Counted from the stretch's first letter, positions 12,738 to 21,550 are shown. The stretch: DNA of 64,000 nucleotides from Sulfurimicrobium sp031426915 (GCA_031426915.1 JASJPB010000042.1:34179-98178); one strand, 5' to 3'. The notes: a model not told the origin generated them from the letters alone. Made by a program: numbers and translations.

Positions 12738-15077
12738 CTAAAAGTCCGAGGCCAGCATCACGCTGAAGGTGCGCGGTGCGCCGATGTAGTAGGACGGCGC
12801 GCTGCCGCCATCGCCCAGGGCACGATTGGTGAAGCTGCTGCCGCTGCCGGCGTTCAGGTAGAGATAGTCGGTGTCGAGCAGGTTGTAGACGTTGAAGCGC
12901 AGCCAAGGATTGCGGAACAGCGCGGTCGAGGGCAGGCGATAGCCGGCGTCGAAATTGACCAGGGTAAATCCGCCGACCGATTCGTCGTTGACCAGGGTCG
13001 AGTAGCGCTGACCGGTGTATTTGGCGGACAGGTTGCCTGACCATGGGCCATCGCGGTATTGCAGCGCAGCGCCCGCCATCCAGTTGGGCACGTCGGGGAA
13101 CTGCTTGCCGGCAGTGGCTTCGAAGCTGTTTGCTCCCGTTTGCAGATTCTGGTCGATACGGCTGCGGGTGTAGGTCAGCGAGCCATAGACGCTCCACTTG
13201 GGTTGGAAGCGCCACGCCGATTCCAGTTCGAAACCACGGGTGGTGGAGTCGCCGACGTTGTAGTTGGTGTTCGCGTTGTTGACCGGATCGTAGGCCGAGG
13301 CGATGCGGTTCTTGAAGTCGACGAAGAACAGCGAACCGGAAAAGGAAATTTCCTTGCCCGCGTAACGGTAGCCGAGGTCCCAGTTGGTCGCGGTTTCCGC
13401 CGCGACGTTGACCGGCTTGAGGGTGAAACCGGTCAGCACGCCGTTGGTATAGGTTCCGCCGTTGAGCAGCCCGTAGTAGATGGAATCCGGCGGGGCCCTG
13501 AAGTTCTCGGCGACATTGAAGAACACCTGCTGCTCGTTGTTCAGCTGATAGCGGGCGCCGAGGCTGGGTAGCGTTTTGGAATAATCCTGCTGGACGTTGT
13601 AGGTGGCTCCGCCGCCCTCGCTAGCGGTGTTGGTGAAGTCACGGCTGATCCCGGTGTGGCGCAGGCCCAGCAGCAGGTTGAGCCTGTCGTTCATGAGTCC
13701 GATATTGTCTTGCAGGAAAACGGACTTGCCGGTGCTGACGGTCAGAAAGTCGCGTCCCTGATAGGCCGTGCCGTCCTGGCGCAGCAGGTATTGCGCCGGG
13801 TTGTCCAGCCAGGGATCGGCGCTGTTGCCGGCGTTGTCGAAAGTGACCCCGGGCTGCGTCCTGCTGTGCCGCGCATGCTCGTACCAGATGCCTGCCATCA
13901 ACTTGTGGTTGTCGAGCTGGGTGCTGAGGCGGGTGGTGATGCCGGGGCGGCGCGTCTCGGTCACGGCGCCGCTATAGATCATCGCGGTATCCAGCGTGTC
14001 GCCGTCGCGGTTGATGTCGCGTATCCCGCCGCCCAGCCGGGTTGGCGTATTGCTCTCCGTCAGCGTCCTGAGCTGGCTGCCGCCGGTGCCGTAGCCGTAC
14101 CAGAAGTACGGTTCGACATCCAGGCGCAGGGTCGGCGTGAGCTGGAAGTTGCCCTTGAGGGTGGCGATGTAGTTCTTGAACGGGTTGAGATTGAGGTTGT
14201 AATACAGATCGGACGGCGGCCTTTCTGTCTGCGCGGTGCCATTCACGCCGACCAGATGCTGGGGCGCGACGGTGCCGAAATCGGTGTTGCGGCCGAGTGT
14301 ATCGATCTGCGCCAGGGTGAGGGTGCGCAGGTTGTTGTTGAGCATTTTGTTCCATAGCAGGCCCGCGGTGATGCTGTTGCCCGGCGCGAGGTTGAGGACG
14401 CCCTTGAGATCGATGTGCTCGCGTTCCGCCGCGCCGGAACCTTTCCATTTGTCCGCTTCCGCCTTGGAGTACGAGATGAATGCCTTGAAGCGATTGTCGC
14501 CCAGATAGCCGGTATCGGCGCGCACAAAGGTCTTGCGGGCATTGTCGGAGCCGAAGGTCTGCTGTGCGCGCAGGCGCGATTTGTCAACCGGGATCGAGGT
14601 GACCATGCCGATGTTGCCGCCGGTCGCGCCGACATGGGGCGCATCGGTATCCGTCGATCCCTGGGTGATGAATATTTCTTCCAGGTTCTCGATGTCGATG
14701 AGTTCTGGCGGATAGACCGCGAAGTTGCCGGAATCGTTGACCGGCACGCCATCGACGGTGACGCCCAGTTGGTCGCTGTTGAACCCGCGCATGCGCAGGC
14801 CGCCGCCGAAGAGGCCGGTAGCGTCATGGCTGTAGGTATTGACCCCGGGTAACAGATCGATCAGCTGGAAGGGGTTGTTGAGCGCGCTTTTTTGTTCGAT
14901 CGCGGCACGTGTCACCGAGCTGCGGGCCTTGGGGGTTTCTTCCTGCATCATCAGTCCGTTGCCGGGAGCGTCACCCTCGACGACGATGCGGCCAAGGGCC
15001 GTGGTGTCATCGGCGATTACGGCCCCGGAAAACAGGGCGGCGATGACGAATGCGAGATGTTTTTCACGAAGTTTCAT
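12738..15077 (-). CDS. TonB-dependent outer-membrane receptor
   Basis: The 779-residue precursor carries a signal peptide (about residues 1-22), a plug domain with LPGVNTYSHDATGLFGGGLRMRG style motifs (about 45-150) and a 22-strand-type barrel ending in the aromatic FSVMLASDF terminus expected for BAM insertion. It should import a large or scarce ligand across the outer membrane using ExbBD-TonB from the same operon. Substrate cannot be read from sequence. The YNL and GYRY segments resemble siderophore- or carbohydrate-type receptors equally well. The operon also encodes a sensor kinase with a periplasmic propeller, suggesting uptake-coupled signalling. No N-terminal STN signalling extension is visible, so an anti-sigma route is unlikely. 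Confidence 0.93.
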   Translation of the reverse strand: MKLREKHLAFVIAALFSGAVIADDTTALGRIVVEGDAPGNGLMMQEETPKARSSVTRAAIEQKSALNNPFQLIDLLPGVNTYSHDATGLFGGGLRMRGFNSDQLGVTVDGVPVNDSGNFAVYPPELIDIENLEEIFITQGSTDTDAPHVGATGGNIGMVTSIPVDKSRLRAQQTFGSDNARKTFVRADTGYLGDNRFKAFISYSKAEADKWKGSGAAEREHIDLKGVLNLAPGNSITAGLLWNKMLNNNLRTLTLAQIDTLGRNTDFGTVAPQHLVGVNGTAQTERPPSDLYYNLNLNPFKNYIATLKGNFQLTPTLRLDVEPYFWYGYGTGGSQLRTLTESNTPTRLGGGIRDINRDGDTLDTAMIYSGAVTETRRPGITTRLSTQLDNHKLMAGIWYEHARHSRTQPGVTFDNAGNSADPWLDNPAQYLLRQDGTAYQGRDFLTVSTGKSVFLQDNIGLMNDRLNLLLGLRHTGISRDFTNTASEGGGATYNVQQDYSKTLPSLGARYQLNNEQQVFFNVAENFRAPPDSIYYGLLNGGTYTNGVLTGFTLKPVNVAAETATNWDLGYRYAGKEISFSGSLFFVDFKNRIASAYDPVNNANTNYNVGDSTTRGFELESAWRFQPKWSVYGSLTYTRSRIDQNLQTGANSFEATAGKQFPDVPNWMAGAALQYRDGPWSGNLSAKYTGQRYSTLVNDESVGGFTLVNFDAGYRLPSTALFRNPWLRFNVYNLLDTDYLYLNAGSGSSFTNRALGDGGSAPSYYIGAPRTFSVMLASDF

Positions 15078-15092
15078 GTGTTTTCCTATAGA

Positions 15093-15776
15093 TCAATTGC
15101 CTGGAACAAAATCAAGTTCGACACTGAAGCGCTGCTGGGCCTTGCCGGCCCAGGCTTCGTCGGGAAAGGCGGGATAAGATCCGCGCCGAATAGTCGCCAG
15201 CGCCGCATTGTCGAGCAGCATGGAGCTGGATGATGTTTCGATCCCGGCCTCGACCAGGACGCCACTGCGTCGCAGCGTGAACCAGATCACGGCGCTTCCC
15301 GCCGGACGCTGCAGGCTGACTTCGCGCCCCGTTGGGTAGCGTTTGATGCTTTGCAGATAAGCACGCAGCCTGGCAACGTAAATGGCCTCAGCCCTGGCTT
15401 CCTGCCCGGCGTTTGTCGGCGCGGGAGGCGGAACGGAAGCCGAGGGCGCCTCGGGGGCTGCCGTCTCGGGCGCAACTTGAGCAGCCGGTGCGGTGGCAGT
15501 TATGCCTGTGTCCATGGGAGCCGTGGCCGGAACAGCAGTTTGGGCGCTGTGGCGCCGGGCCAGCGGGCTGGCTGCCGTTGACGGCTGCACGCGCTGTGGT
15601 TCAGGGGCGGACTGGATTTCAGGTGCGATAAATGTCAGTTCAATCGGCGGGATGTGAGCTGCCGTGCGCTTCAATGCCGGTGCCGCTGCGTCGAGCAGCA
15701 ATAGCGACAACAGCATCAATGCCGTTGCAACGGTTGCGGAGAGCGGTTCCCGGAAGCGATACAGAAATTCGCTCAT
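15093..15776 (-). CDS. tonB: TonB family energy-transducing protein
   Basis: The 227-residue protein has one N-terminal membrane helix (about 14-30), a long Ala/Pro/Glu-rich periplasmic spacer (about 45-130) and a C-terminal TonB fold (about 135-227) with YPTGREVSLQRPAGSAVIWF and a final FSVELDFVPG strand. It links inner-membrane proton motive force to the receptor's TonB box. Its ATG overlaps the exbD stop by 4 nt and it ends 15 nt before the receptor start, implying translational coupling. It appears dedicated to this receptor. Confidence 0.88.
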   Translation of the reverse strand: MSEFLYRFREPLSATVATALMLLSLLLLDAAAPALKRTAAHIPPIELTFIAPEIQSAPEPQRVQPSTAASPLARRHSAQTAVPATAPMDTGITATAPAAQVAPETAAPEAPSASVPPPAPTNAGQEARAEAIYVARLRAYLQSIKRYPTGREVSLQRPAGSAVIWFTLRRSGVLVEAGIETSSSSMLLDNAALATIRRGSYPAFPDEAWAGKAQQRFSVELDFVPGN

Positions 15777-16189
15777 GGCTTCGTGCGTTGTTTTGCAGCA
15801 ATCGATATTGCTTGAAAACCTGCTGTCCTGATGCGATCCATCACGTCGATGACGCGCTGCAATTCGACGCTCTGGTCGCCATTGATGATGACCGCAAGCT
15901 GGGGGTGGTCCTGCCTGATCGCAAGCAGGCGGGGAACCAGTTCTTCGGCGCCTAGCGCAATGCCATCGAGTTGCAGTTCGCCGTTTCGCCCCAGGGAAAC
16001 GATCGCGTTATGTCGCCCGATATTCGCCTCGGCGCCGGATGACGAAGGCAGGCGGGTCTTGACGCCGAAGGCTGGTATGACGTCGATGCTGATGAGAACG
16101 AAAAACACCAGCAGGAACATCATCACATCGATCATGGGTATGACCTCGATGCGAGCCCGTGTTTTCTTGTCTTCATGCCAACGTCTCAT
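15773..16189 (-). CDS. exbD: ExbD/TolR family biopolymer transport protein
   Basis: The 138-residue protein has a short charged cytoplasmic N-terminus and then a single membrane helix (about 17-36) with PMIDVMMFLLVFF, whose aspartate is the conserved proton-relay residue of ExbD and TolR. The periplasmic domain follows, with LAVIINGDQSVELQRVIDVMD. It partners the ExbB encoded downstream. The 4-nt ATGA overlap with tonB supports a single transcript. It lies 33 nt after the response-regulator gene. Confidence 0.9.
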   Translation of the reverse strand: MRRWHEDKKTRARIEVIPMIDVMMFLLVFFVLISIDVIPAFGVKTRLPSSSGAEANIGRHNAIVSLGRNGELQLDGIALGAEELVPRLLAIRQDHPQLAVIINGDQSVELQRVIDVMDRIRTAGFQAISIAAKQRTKP

Positions 16190-16222
16190 GTCGCTTGCCA
16201 GATCGGAATGTGTTGAACATCG

Positions 16223-16882
16223 CTAGTATGAATTGCCGCACTCAGAAGCTTGAGCAGCAATTTCCAGGCCGCGCAATTCCTTGCGCAACTGTTCGAATAG
16301 CGCTTTTTTTGGCATTCCTTCCTGTTGCATCGTAAAGTGAATTTGCTTCAAATGCTCTGCAAAATTCTCAAAACCATAAACGGCCATCATGCCGCGCAAT
16401 TGATGCAGCTTTCCTGAAACCGCTTCGAAGTCGTCGCAAGTTTCTATTCCATCCAGCATGGCGCCGGCATAGGCAAACATTTTTGGAAACAGGTTCGCCA
16501 ATGGATGCTGAGCCGGTTCAACCGGTTGCAGGAGCTGCAATGTCATCATCAGGTCTTTTTGCTTCAGTGGCTTTGCCAGGTAAGCGTTGGCGCCGGCATC
16601 CAGAATGCGTTGTTTGTCCTCAGGGAAGTCGCTGGAGGTGACGGCCAGAATCAGGGTTCGGGGCAGCTTCTGCGCCTGTTCCCAGCTACGCATTTCGGCC
16701 AAGGTGCCGTAGCCATCGAGTCCGGGCATTTCAATGTCCAGCAGGACGGCGTCGTAGCGGTACTGCTTGAACAGAGCCAAGGCCGCCATTCCATTCGCGG
16801 CATCGTCGATATGCTGAGCGGCGCACTCCAGGTGCATCCTGAAGATGTCCCTGTTGAGTTCGACGTCGTCCACTACCAGCAC
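16223..16882 (-). CDS. Response regulator with C-terminal HPt domain
   Basis: The 219-residue frame starts with a receiver domain (acidic pair at residues 5-6, phospho-acceptor D49 in LLDIEMPG, K104 in AKPLK) and ends in a histidine-phosphotransfer helix with HQLRG (H160). It has no DNA-binding domain, so it should be a phosphorelay shuttle, plausibly for the hybrid kinase in the same operon. The start is uncertain. The only conventional codon in frame before the receiver core is a GTG at 16882, right at the first beta strand and without a ribosome binding site. The frame stays open for about 36 codons upstream without ATG, so a rare start codon or a lost 5' end is possible. Confidence 0.82.
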   Translation of the reverse strand: MLVVDDVELNRDIFRMHLECAAQHIDDAANGMAALALFKQYRYDAVLLDIEMPGLDGYGTLAEMRSWEQAQKLPRTLILAVTSSDFPEDKQRILDAGANAYLAKPLKQKDLMMTLQLLQPVEPAQHPLANLFPKMFAYAGAMLDGIETCDDFEAVSGKLHQLRGMMAVYGFENFAEHLKQIHFTMQQEGMPKKALFEQLRKELRGLEIAAQASECGNSY

Positions 16883-17223
16883 CCGCCGCAGTTTCTGTTC
16901 GGTAGCGGGCCGTTGCGCATCGGCAATATTGAATGCTGAATTTGTTATGAGAAACCTCGCATGGCTTTATTGTGCAAACACATTCAATTTATTGCCACAG
17001 GGCGATTCACCGAGGCCGGAGTGAGGCTGACTGAAAAAACCAGCGCTGCGAGGCTCTTGGGAATACATTGATACAGGTCATTGTAGCCTACATAAGGCGG
17101 CAAATAAATATACATGGAATCACATACATACGTCATAATTGTTCCTGCCTTGACGTCACAAGGAAGCCTGCATTCAGGCAACGCAAGGGGCTCATAGTGC
17201 CACGCAGGGGGTTGCGTTCATGT
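16883..17223. other. Intergenic region upstream of the TonB-sensor operon
   Basis: This stretch of 341 nt separates the response regulator gene from an unrelated minus-strand gene. It must hold the operon promoter on the minus strand, but I see no convincing -35/-10 pair or operator. A 65-codon minus-strand frame (16984-17181) has no recognisable motif and a poor start. I do not call a gene. Confidence 0.5.
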
Positions 17224-17907
17224 TCAAGCGGGTAATTTGTCGCGCAGCTGATTGCGGTCAAACCACCAGGAGTCACCGACAACGCTAGCTACCACCCGAC
17301 TCAGACGGGGCAGAAATACCTGCGGGTCGCGCAGTTCCAGTTTATCCATCCATGCGTCAAGACCTTGCTGGTCCTGTACCTTGCCATGGCGGGCGGCGAC
17401 GCGGGCGATGAGGTTGTTGGCCAGAAGGCTCTGGCTTTCGTGCTTGTTGTCCTCGGCCCGCAAATCGATGACATAGCGTGCCGTGACGGCTGCGAGCGCG
17501 GCGCCATCCGAGTTGTTGGGTGTTTCATCGACGATATGATCGAGCATGGCGAAGGTGAGCTCGGGGTCGATCGGGAAAGAAACTGCCAGCCACACGCCCA
17601 TTCCCAGCGCCGGAATGGAAGCCGCTTGCTCGGTCTGGTAGAGCACATTGCATGCCTCGACCGCATCTTGCCAGGATTCGTTTTCCAGGGCGGTATCGAA
17701 GGCTTCACGTGCCGGATTCCAGGCTTCTTCCTTGCGTTCCAGCCAGACCAGGATCTCGGCGATATCCAGCTGCAGGCGGGCGCGATCCATCGGCGCGGCG
17801 CCCGCAAGCAGACTTAACTGAAGATACTTTTCGGCCAGTTGGCGCTCCAGCCCGATTTTTTCGTCCTCGGTGCCGTTGCTGAACGCTTCGATGTCGCTCT
17901 CGCTCAT
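17224..17907 (-). CDS. Hypothetical protein, helical, next to MYG1
   Basis: I do not recognise this 227-residue protein. It is acidic and leucine/alanine-rich with predicted helical repeats (ARLQLDIAEILVWLERKEEAW, then AREAFDTALENESWQDAVEACN), loosely like a TPR or armadillo fold, and has no signal peptide or membrane segment. The ATG at 17907 begins 4 nt after the MYG1 stop with TAGGAAC just upstream; an in-frame ATG at 17919 would overlap that stop. The tight spacing implies cotranscription with the MYG1-like gene. Confidence 0.7.
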   Translation of the reverse strand: MSESDIEAFSNGTEDEKIGLERQLAEKYLQLSLLAGAAPMDRARLQLDIAEILVWLERKEEAWNPAREAFDTALENESWQDAVEACNVLYQTEQAASIPALGMGVWLAVSFPIDPELTFAMLDHIVDETPNNSDGAALAAVTARYVIDLRAEDNKHESQSLLANNLIARVAARHGKVQDQQGLDAWMDKLELRDPQVFLPRLSRVVASVVGDSWWFDRNQLRDKLPA

Positions 17908-17911
17908 GTTC

Positions 17912-18829
17912 CTATTCATCCTGCAAAGCCAGTTGGGCCAGTTCAAGGGCGCCTTCCCTGGTCTGATGGCCGGCAACGAATCGCCCTTTATGGCAGAACA
18001 CGCAGCCTTTCACGCCGGATGCGGCGTCCAGCGCTTCCTCATCCAGTCCCGCCCAGGCGGCAGGAAGCGACTTGCGGTTATTGAAACTGCCGGCAAAATC
18101 CGGAACGGTGTGGAGATGCCATTTCGTCGCAACCGGATAGATCACGTACAGGAGCTGTGCATATTCCGGCGACTCCAGTACCGTTTCTTTCCATGGCGCG
18201 TCGCTTTCCAGAACCAGAAGCCGGCCTTGATGCGACAAGGTACTGTACTTCACCACGGTTCGGGCCTGTTCCAGCCCGCTTGCTTCGCGTATGGTGTTTT
18301 GCAGAACGGCTTGCGCTACTGCCATCGCGCGCTCGAAGGCCTGATCCATGGCGCTTGGCGAGTTGTCGTCCTGCCATCCGGGATTGAAGCCCGATAGGGC
18401 GGATGTGATGGACATGATCGTCACCAGAGGCGTTTCCGTATTCAGGGTGACCCCGCAGTCAAGCGCGTCCACGCCTTGAACCAGCCATCTGTCAACCCGC
18501 TCCGCCGCCGCTGCGGAGCCGCAAAGCGCGCTGCCCAGCTCGCGCCATACCAGTCCAAACGAACTGTAGGGGATGCCGTTTTCGCGCGCTTCTTTGTAAT
18601 CCTTCTGGTGATGGTCGAACCTGCCGGCAGCGGGATTTAAAATACGGCCGACATCAAACAGGATGTGCGCCGCTTCCAGTTGCCCGGTTTCGCGCGTGCG
18701 CAAGATTGGCAGGGCGGGATTGATCAGGCGCAACGCCGCCGCCGCGAAAACGTCATCGGCATGGAAGGAACCGGAATGTGTCGCCGCCACGGCGTCGGCG
18801 CGTTTTGCCAGGGAAAATAAGTCGTTCAT
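17912..18829 (-). CDS. MYG1 family (UPF0160) metal-dependent hydrolase/exonuclease
   Basis: The 305-residue product matches the MYG1/UPF0160 family, related to DHH phosphoesterases. THSGSFHADDVFA occurs at residues 17-29 and DVGRILNPAAGRFDHHQ follows about 40 residues later, giving the H..D..D..DHH metal-binding set. The eukaryotic homologue is a 3'-5' RNA exonuclease; the bacterial role is not established. It is translated before the unknown helical protein and lies 34 nt after another unknown gene on the same strand. Confidence 0.85.
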   Translation of the reverse strand: MNDLFSLAKRADAVAATHSGSFHADDVFAAAALRLINPALPILRTRETGQLEAAHILFDVGRILNPAAGRFDHHQKDYKEARENGIPYSSFGLVWRELGSALCGSAAAAERVDRWLVQGVDALDCGVTLNTETPLVTIMSITSALSGFNPGWQDDNSPSAMDQAFERAMAVAQAVLQNTIREASGLEQARTVVKYSTLSHQGRLLVLESDAPWKETVLESPEYAQLLYVIYPVATKWHLHTVPDFAGSFNNRKSLPAAWAGLDEEALDAASGVKGCVFCHKGRFVAGHQTREGALELAQLALQDE

Positions 18830-18863
18830 GTTGCCTTTTGATGGTGTTCAAGATTCTGAAAGA

Positions 18864-19565
18864 TTAAGAAGATGGCATTGCCGCGGCGTAATCGGTTTCG
18901 TCGTATATTTGCGTGACCGGCACGCCGGCTTCGCCGATAAGCTGCAACTTGGTTTCCAGCGCCATGCGCACGGTTTCATGATGCGCCGGCGGAGGCGGGT
19001 ATCCTTGCCACTCTTCAGCAGTATGGGTGTCCAGATTGTAAAAGGCATAAGGGGCAAGTTTATCCCCCATGTCATCCGTCACGATGGTCAGCCGGTATCC
19101 GCTATAAGTGATGGCTTCAGGCTGTTCTTCATGCGCGTGAGGAACGACTCTTTCTTCAAAATCGATGAACTGGCTATCGGCTTCCTGAACAAACCCCGGC
19201 AAGGACTCAAGCAAGTTCACCATTTGCAGATGCGACAGTTTGACCTTCAGGTTGCTGATGGCTTTCAGGTAGTCATCGTGATTCATTTTCCATCGTGCAA
19301 CCGGGATTTGCTGCTCGTTCTCAACCGCAGAAGAAAATAAACCCCTGACATTCACCATGTCCGAGATATTCACGCAGAAGGTCTCGGGGGTGAGTCCCCT
19401 CAAATTGAATCTGGACAACTCCGGGGAGGGTAATACTTCAATATACGTTTCCCAGCCCAAACCCTTGCGTGCCGACCCGGGCTTGACCTGGTATTGAAGG
19501 ATGACTGTCTTGCCTTCGATGGTGACGACTATTTTTTTCAAATTGATTTCTTCATGCCCGACCAT
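18864..19565 (-). CDS. Hypothetical protein
   Basis: This is a 233-residue soluble protein that I do not recognise. It has a beta-rich N-terminal third (KKIVVTIEGKTVILQYQV) and a mixed middle ending in YDETDYAAAMPSS, without signal peptide, membrane segment or familiar motif. It lies between thrH (15 nt upstream) and the MYG1-like gene (34 nt downstream) on the same strand, so it is probably part of that four-gene unit. The ATG at 19565 lacks a clear ribosome binding site. Confidence 0.65.
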   Translation of the reverse strand: MVGHEEINLKKIVVTIEGKTVILQYQVKPGSARKGLGWETYIEVLPSPELSRFNLRGLTPETFCVNISDMVNVRGLFSSAVENEQQIPVARWKMNHDDYLKAISNLKVKLSHLQMVNLLESLPGFVQEADSQFIDFEERVVPHAHEEQPEAITYSGYRLTIVTDDMGDKLAPYAFYNLDTHTAEEWQGYPPPPAHHETVRMALETKLQLIGEAGVPVTQIYDETDYAAAMPSS

Positions 19566-19580
19566 GGTGCGGCAAGCAGC

Positions 19581-20195
19581 TTATTCTCCAATGCGCTCGC
19601 TGGCGGAGAGGATGGCAGCCTTGAGGGCCTCGTAGTCGCGCGTTACGGGAAATTGGGGGAATTCCCGCACCACGTTGTCCGGCGGGCAGAACAGGATGCC
19701 GGCGTGGGCTTCGCCGAGCATCGCGGTGTCATTGTACGAATCGCCGGCCGCGATGGTCCTGAAATTAAGTCCCTTGAATGCTTTCACCGATTCCCGTTTC
19801 TGGTCCGGCATGCGCAGGTGGTAATTCACCAGCATGCCGTTGCCATCCGCTTCCAGGCGATGGCAGAACAGGGTGGGCCAGTCGAGGTGTTTCATCAGGG
19901 GCATGGCGAATTCGTAGAAGGTGTCGGAAAGAATCACCACCTGGAAGCGAGGGCGCAGCCACTCCACGAACTCGCACGCACCCGGTAGCGGCTCCAGCCC
20001 TGAAATCACTTCCTGGATGTCGGGCAGGCCCAGCTTCTTCTCCGCCAGGATGCCCAGGCGGTATTTCATCAGCTTGTCGTAATCCGGCTCGTCGCGGGTG
20101 GTGCGGCGCAGTTCTGGAATGCCGGTGCGTTCGGCGAAGGCAATCCAGATCTCGGGGACAAGTACACCTTCAAGGTCAAGACAAACGATTTGCAT
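19581..20195 (-). CDS. thrH: Phosphoserine phosphatase / phosphoserine:homoserine phosphotransferase
   Basis: The 204-residue HAD-superfamily enzyme starts MQIVCLDLEGVLVPEIWIAF, with nucleophile D7, and has VILSDTFYEF (motif II) and GDSYNDTAMLGEAHAG (motif IV) as in Pseudomonas ThrH. That enzyme dephosphorylates phosphoserine and can pass the phosphate to homoserine, linking serine and threonine synthesis. I use the ATG at 20195, which matches the family N-terminus; a GTG five codons upstream (20210) is also possible. It leads the thrH-unknown-MYG1-unknown group. Confidence 0.92.
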   Translation of the reverse strand: MQIVCLDLEGVLVPEIWIAFAERTGIPELRRTTRDEPDYDKLMKYRLGILAEKKLGLPDIQEVISGLEPLPGACEFVEWLRPRFQVVILSDTFYEFAMPLMKHLDWPTLFCHRLEADGNGMLVNYHLRMPDQKRESVKAFKGLNFRTIAAGDSYNDTAMLGEAHAGILFCPPDNVVREFPQFPVTRDYEALKAAILSASERIGE

Positions 20196-20482
20196 GGAAA
20201 AGGCACTCACTCAGGTTGGGTTGATTTGGCAACTATTTTAGCATTTTGCGTTCATACTACGAAGGCGGTACGCCATTTTTCAGACAAATCAGCAAGTCCA
20301 GATGTTGACTTTTGTCTGCTTGAGGGCGTGTCCGTGCTTGCACGCCGAATCAATCTTGTCGCATTGCTGCAGTGCGTTGCTTGACGGTAACCTGGATGTT
20401 GCCAGCCAGGACGTTGCAATAGTCGCATCGTTGACCTGATCGACGATGCTTATTCGAATTTCTGAACAAGGGAGTAAAAATC

Positions 20483-20599
20483 ATGAGCAAAGGCCAGGAC
20501 GCGAAAAAAACGGTCAAGAAGGAACCCGCTAAAACAATGAAGGAAAAAAAGGATGCAAAGAAAATCAAGAAGGAGGAAAAGAAACGCCAGGGACCCTGA
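20483..20599 (+). CDS. Small lysine-rich basic protein (38 aa)
   Basis: A GGGAG ribosome binding site at 20470-20474 sits 8 nt before an ATG opening a 38-codon frame of which nearly half is lysine or arginine (KKTVKKEPAKTMKEKKDAKK). The composition suggests a nucleic-acid-binding or disordered stress peptide. Short lysine-rich proteins of this type occur in other betaproteobacteria, but I cannot name a family. It begins the run of small stress or envelope genes that continues to 28 kb. Confidence 0.6.
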   Translation: MSKGQDAKKTVKKEPAKTMKEKKDAKKIKKEEKKRQGP

Positions 20600-21022
20600 T
20601 TAATCGTTCTTCATAGTGGGGGCTTGAGTTTCCGTTATACGCTCGGCGAACTGGGTGCTAGAGCGGTTTCGCGCAGCTTCCCCATGCCGGATCGGCTGGG
20701 TTACTACTGGCTGATGTTTTGAGCGCCAAATAGATCAGCTTCAATAACGCCTCGCCGTTCCGGAAAGAGCCATGATGCTTGGGTCTGCTCACGGCTCACC
20801 ACCTTGATCCGCACCCTGGGCTGCCAGGCCTTGACATCCTCAAAGGCCGCATCCGCGACCGAGAACAATCAGCAATGGCGAAACCTCGGCGCCATACATT
20901 CCTTCCCGGTGGCCTTACTTCTCCCTAACCTCATGCTGCGAGCGCAGCGCTTCAGCACGGTCGGCCAGTTGGTCATCGATCAATTCGGGCAAATCAGGGC
21001 AACGCAAAAGTCTGCTCGATAA
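20600..21022. other. Intergenic stretch without a convincing gene
   Basis: About 420 nt between the lysine-rich peptide and the BON remnant contain only short frames on both strands. A minus-strand frame around 20830-20715 (VRIKVVSREQTQASW) reads protein-like and might be the tail of a lost transposase or other gene, but it lacks a start and a recognisable family. Confidence 0.4.
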
Positions 21023-21042
21023 GTGCGCTAACGCACAGAGCG
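21023..21042 (+). promoter_or_regulatory. Shared upstream motif, copy 1
   Basis: GTGCGCTAACGCACAGAGCG is a near-palindrome (GTGCG/CGCAC) followed by AGAnCG. It lies 80 nt before a decayed BON gene and 241 nt before the lmo0937-type gene. Four similar copies lie upstream of other envelope/stress genes in this window. Its binding factor is unknown. Confidence 0.55.
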
Positions 21043-21121
21043 TTTTAGAAAATAAGAAGATCATCATTGGACGGTCATGACTTGTGTCCAGGTCGTTCGA
21101 ATTAACACGGACAGGCCTGCC

Positions 21122-21268
21122 ATGAAACAAGTTAAATTCATTATTAACTTCGTCAGGTATGAGGCCGATATTAACAAGGCGGTCGAAGTTGCGCGTAGCG
21201 CAAAGGATGCGACATCCGTCAAAAATAGCATGCGTATCAAGGGTCGATGGCAGATCTGCGCATCTTGA
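21122..21268 (+). pseudogene. Internally deleted BON-domain gene
   Basis: The frame starts ATGAAACAA like the intact BON lipoprotein gene at 59968, then lacks the lipobox and most of the domain. It resumes with KAVEVARSAKDATSVKNSMRIK, which matches KAVEVARSVRGVKSVKNDMRIK of that protein, and then reads past the expected stop. It is best explained as a BON gene that lost its middle. The upstream motif at 21023 is retained, so the region may still drive the downstream membrane-protein gene. Confidence 0.7.
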
Positions 21269-21283
21269 TTAGGAGTGGCAAAA

Positions 21284-21430
21284 ATGCTCGGAACTATTGC
21301 GATTATCTTGATCATCCTGTGGTTGCTTGGCTTGGTTTCCTCTTACACCATGGGCGGATTCGTTCACATTCTCCTGGTCATCGCGATCGTGGTGATATTG
21401 CTGCGTGTCATTCAAGGTCGACGCCTGTAA
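21284..21430 (+). CDS. lmo0937-type small membrane protein (48 aa)
   Basis: An AGGAG at 21271-21275 precedes an ATG with a 48-codon frame. It encodes two hydrophobic helices (about residues 2-18 and 25-42) separated by SSYTMGGF and a basic tail RVIQGRRL. This is the pattern of the lmo0937/DUF5670 family of tiny membrane proteins, often found near stress-response genes. Function is unknown. It follows the BON remnant by 15 nt. Confidence 0.8.
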   Translation: MLGTIAIILIILWLLGLVSSYTMGGFVHILLVIAIVVILLRVIQGRRL

Positions 21431-21550
21431 CGAGATGGGGATTTTTCCATGTGGCGAGGCGTGTCGGGTAAAACCATGCGGTTGTTCACTTTATTGTTTA
21501 CCCGGCATCCTCGTCGCCGATACAAGTGTGTCTCTAGCGGAGAAAAATAA

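Noticed and set aside
12088..16189. Tol-Pal system instead of TonB system
   Set aside because: The operon encodes a TonB-type protein and a receptor, and no TolA, TolB or Pal is present.
16984..17181. 65-codon minus-strand frame in the sensor-operon leader
   Set aside because: No ribosome binding site, no motif, and it overlaps the likely promoter region.
20600..21022. Possible transposase tail on the minus strand (VRIKVVSREQTQASW)
   Set aside because: Only about 40 codons, with stops around and no confident family match; reported only as an empty stretch.
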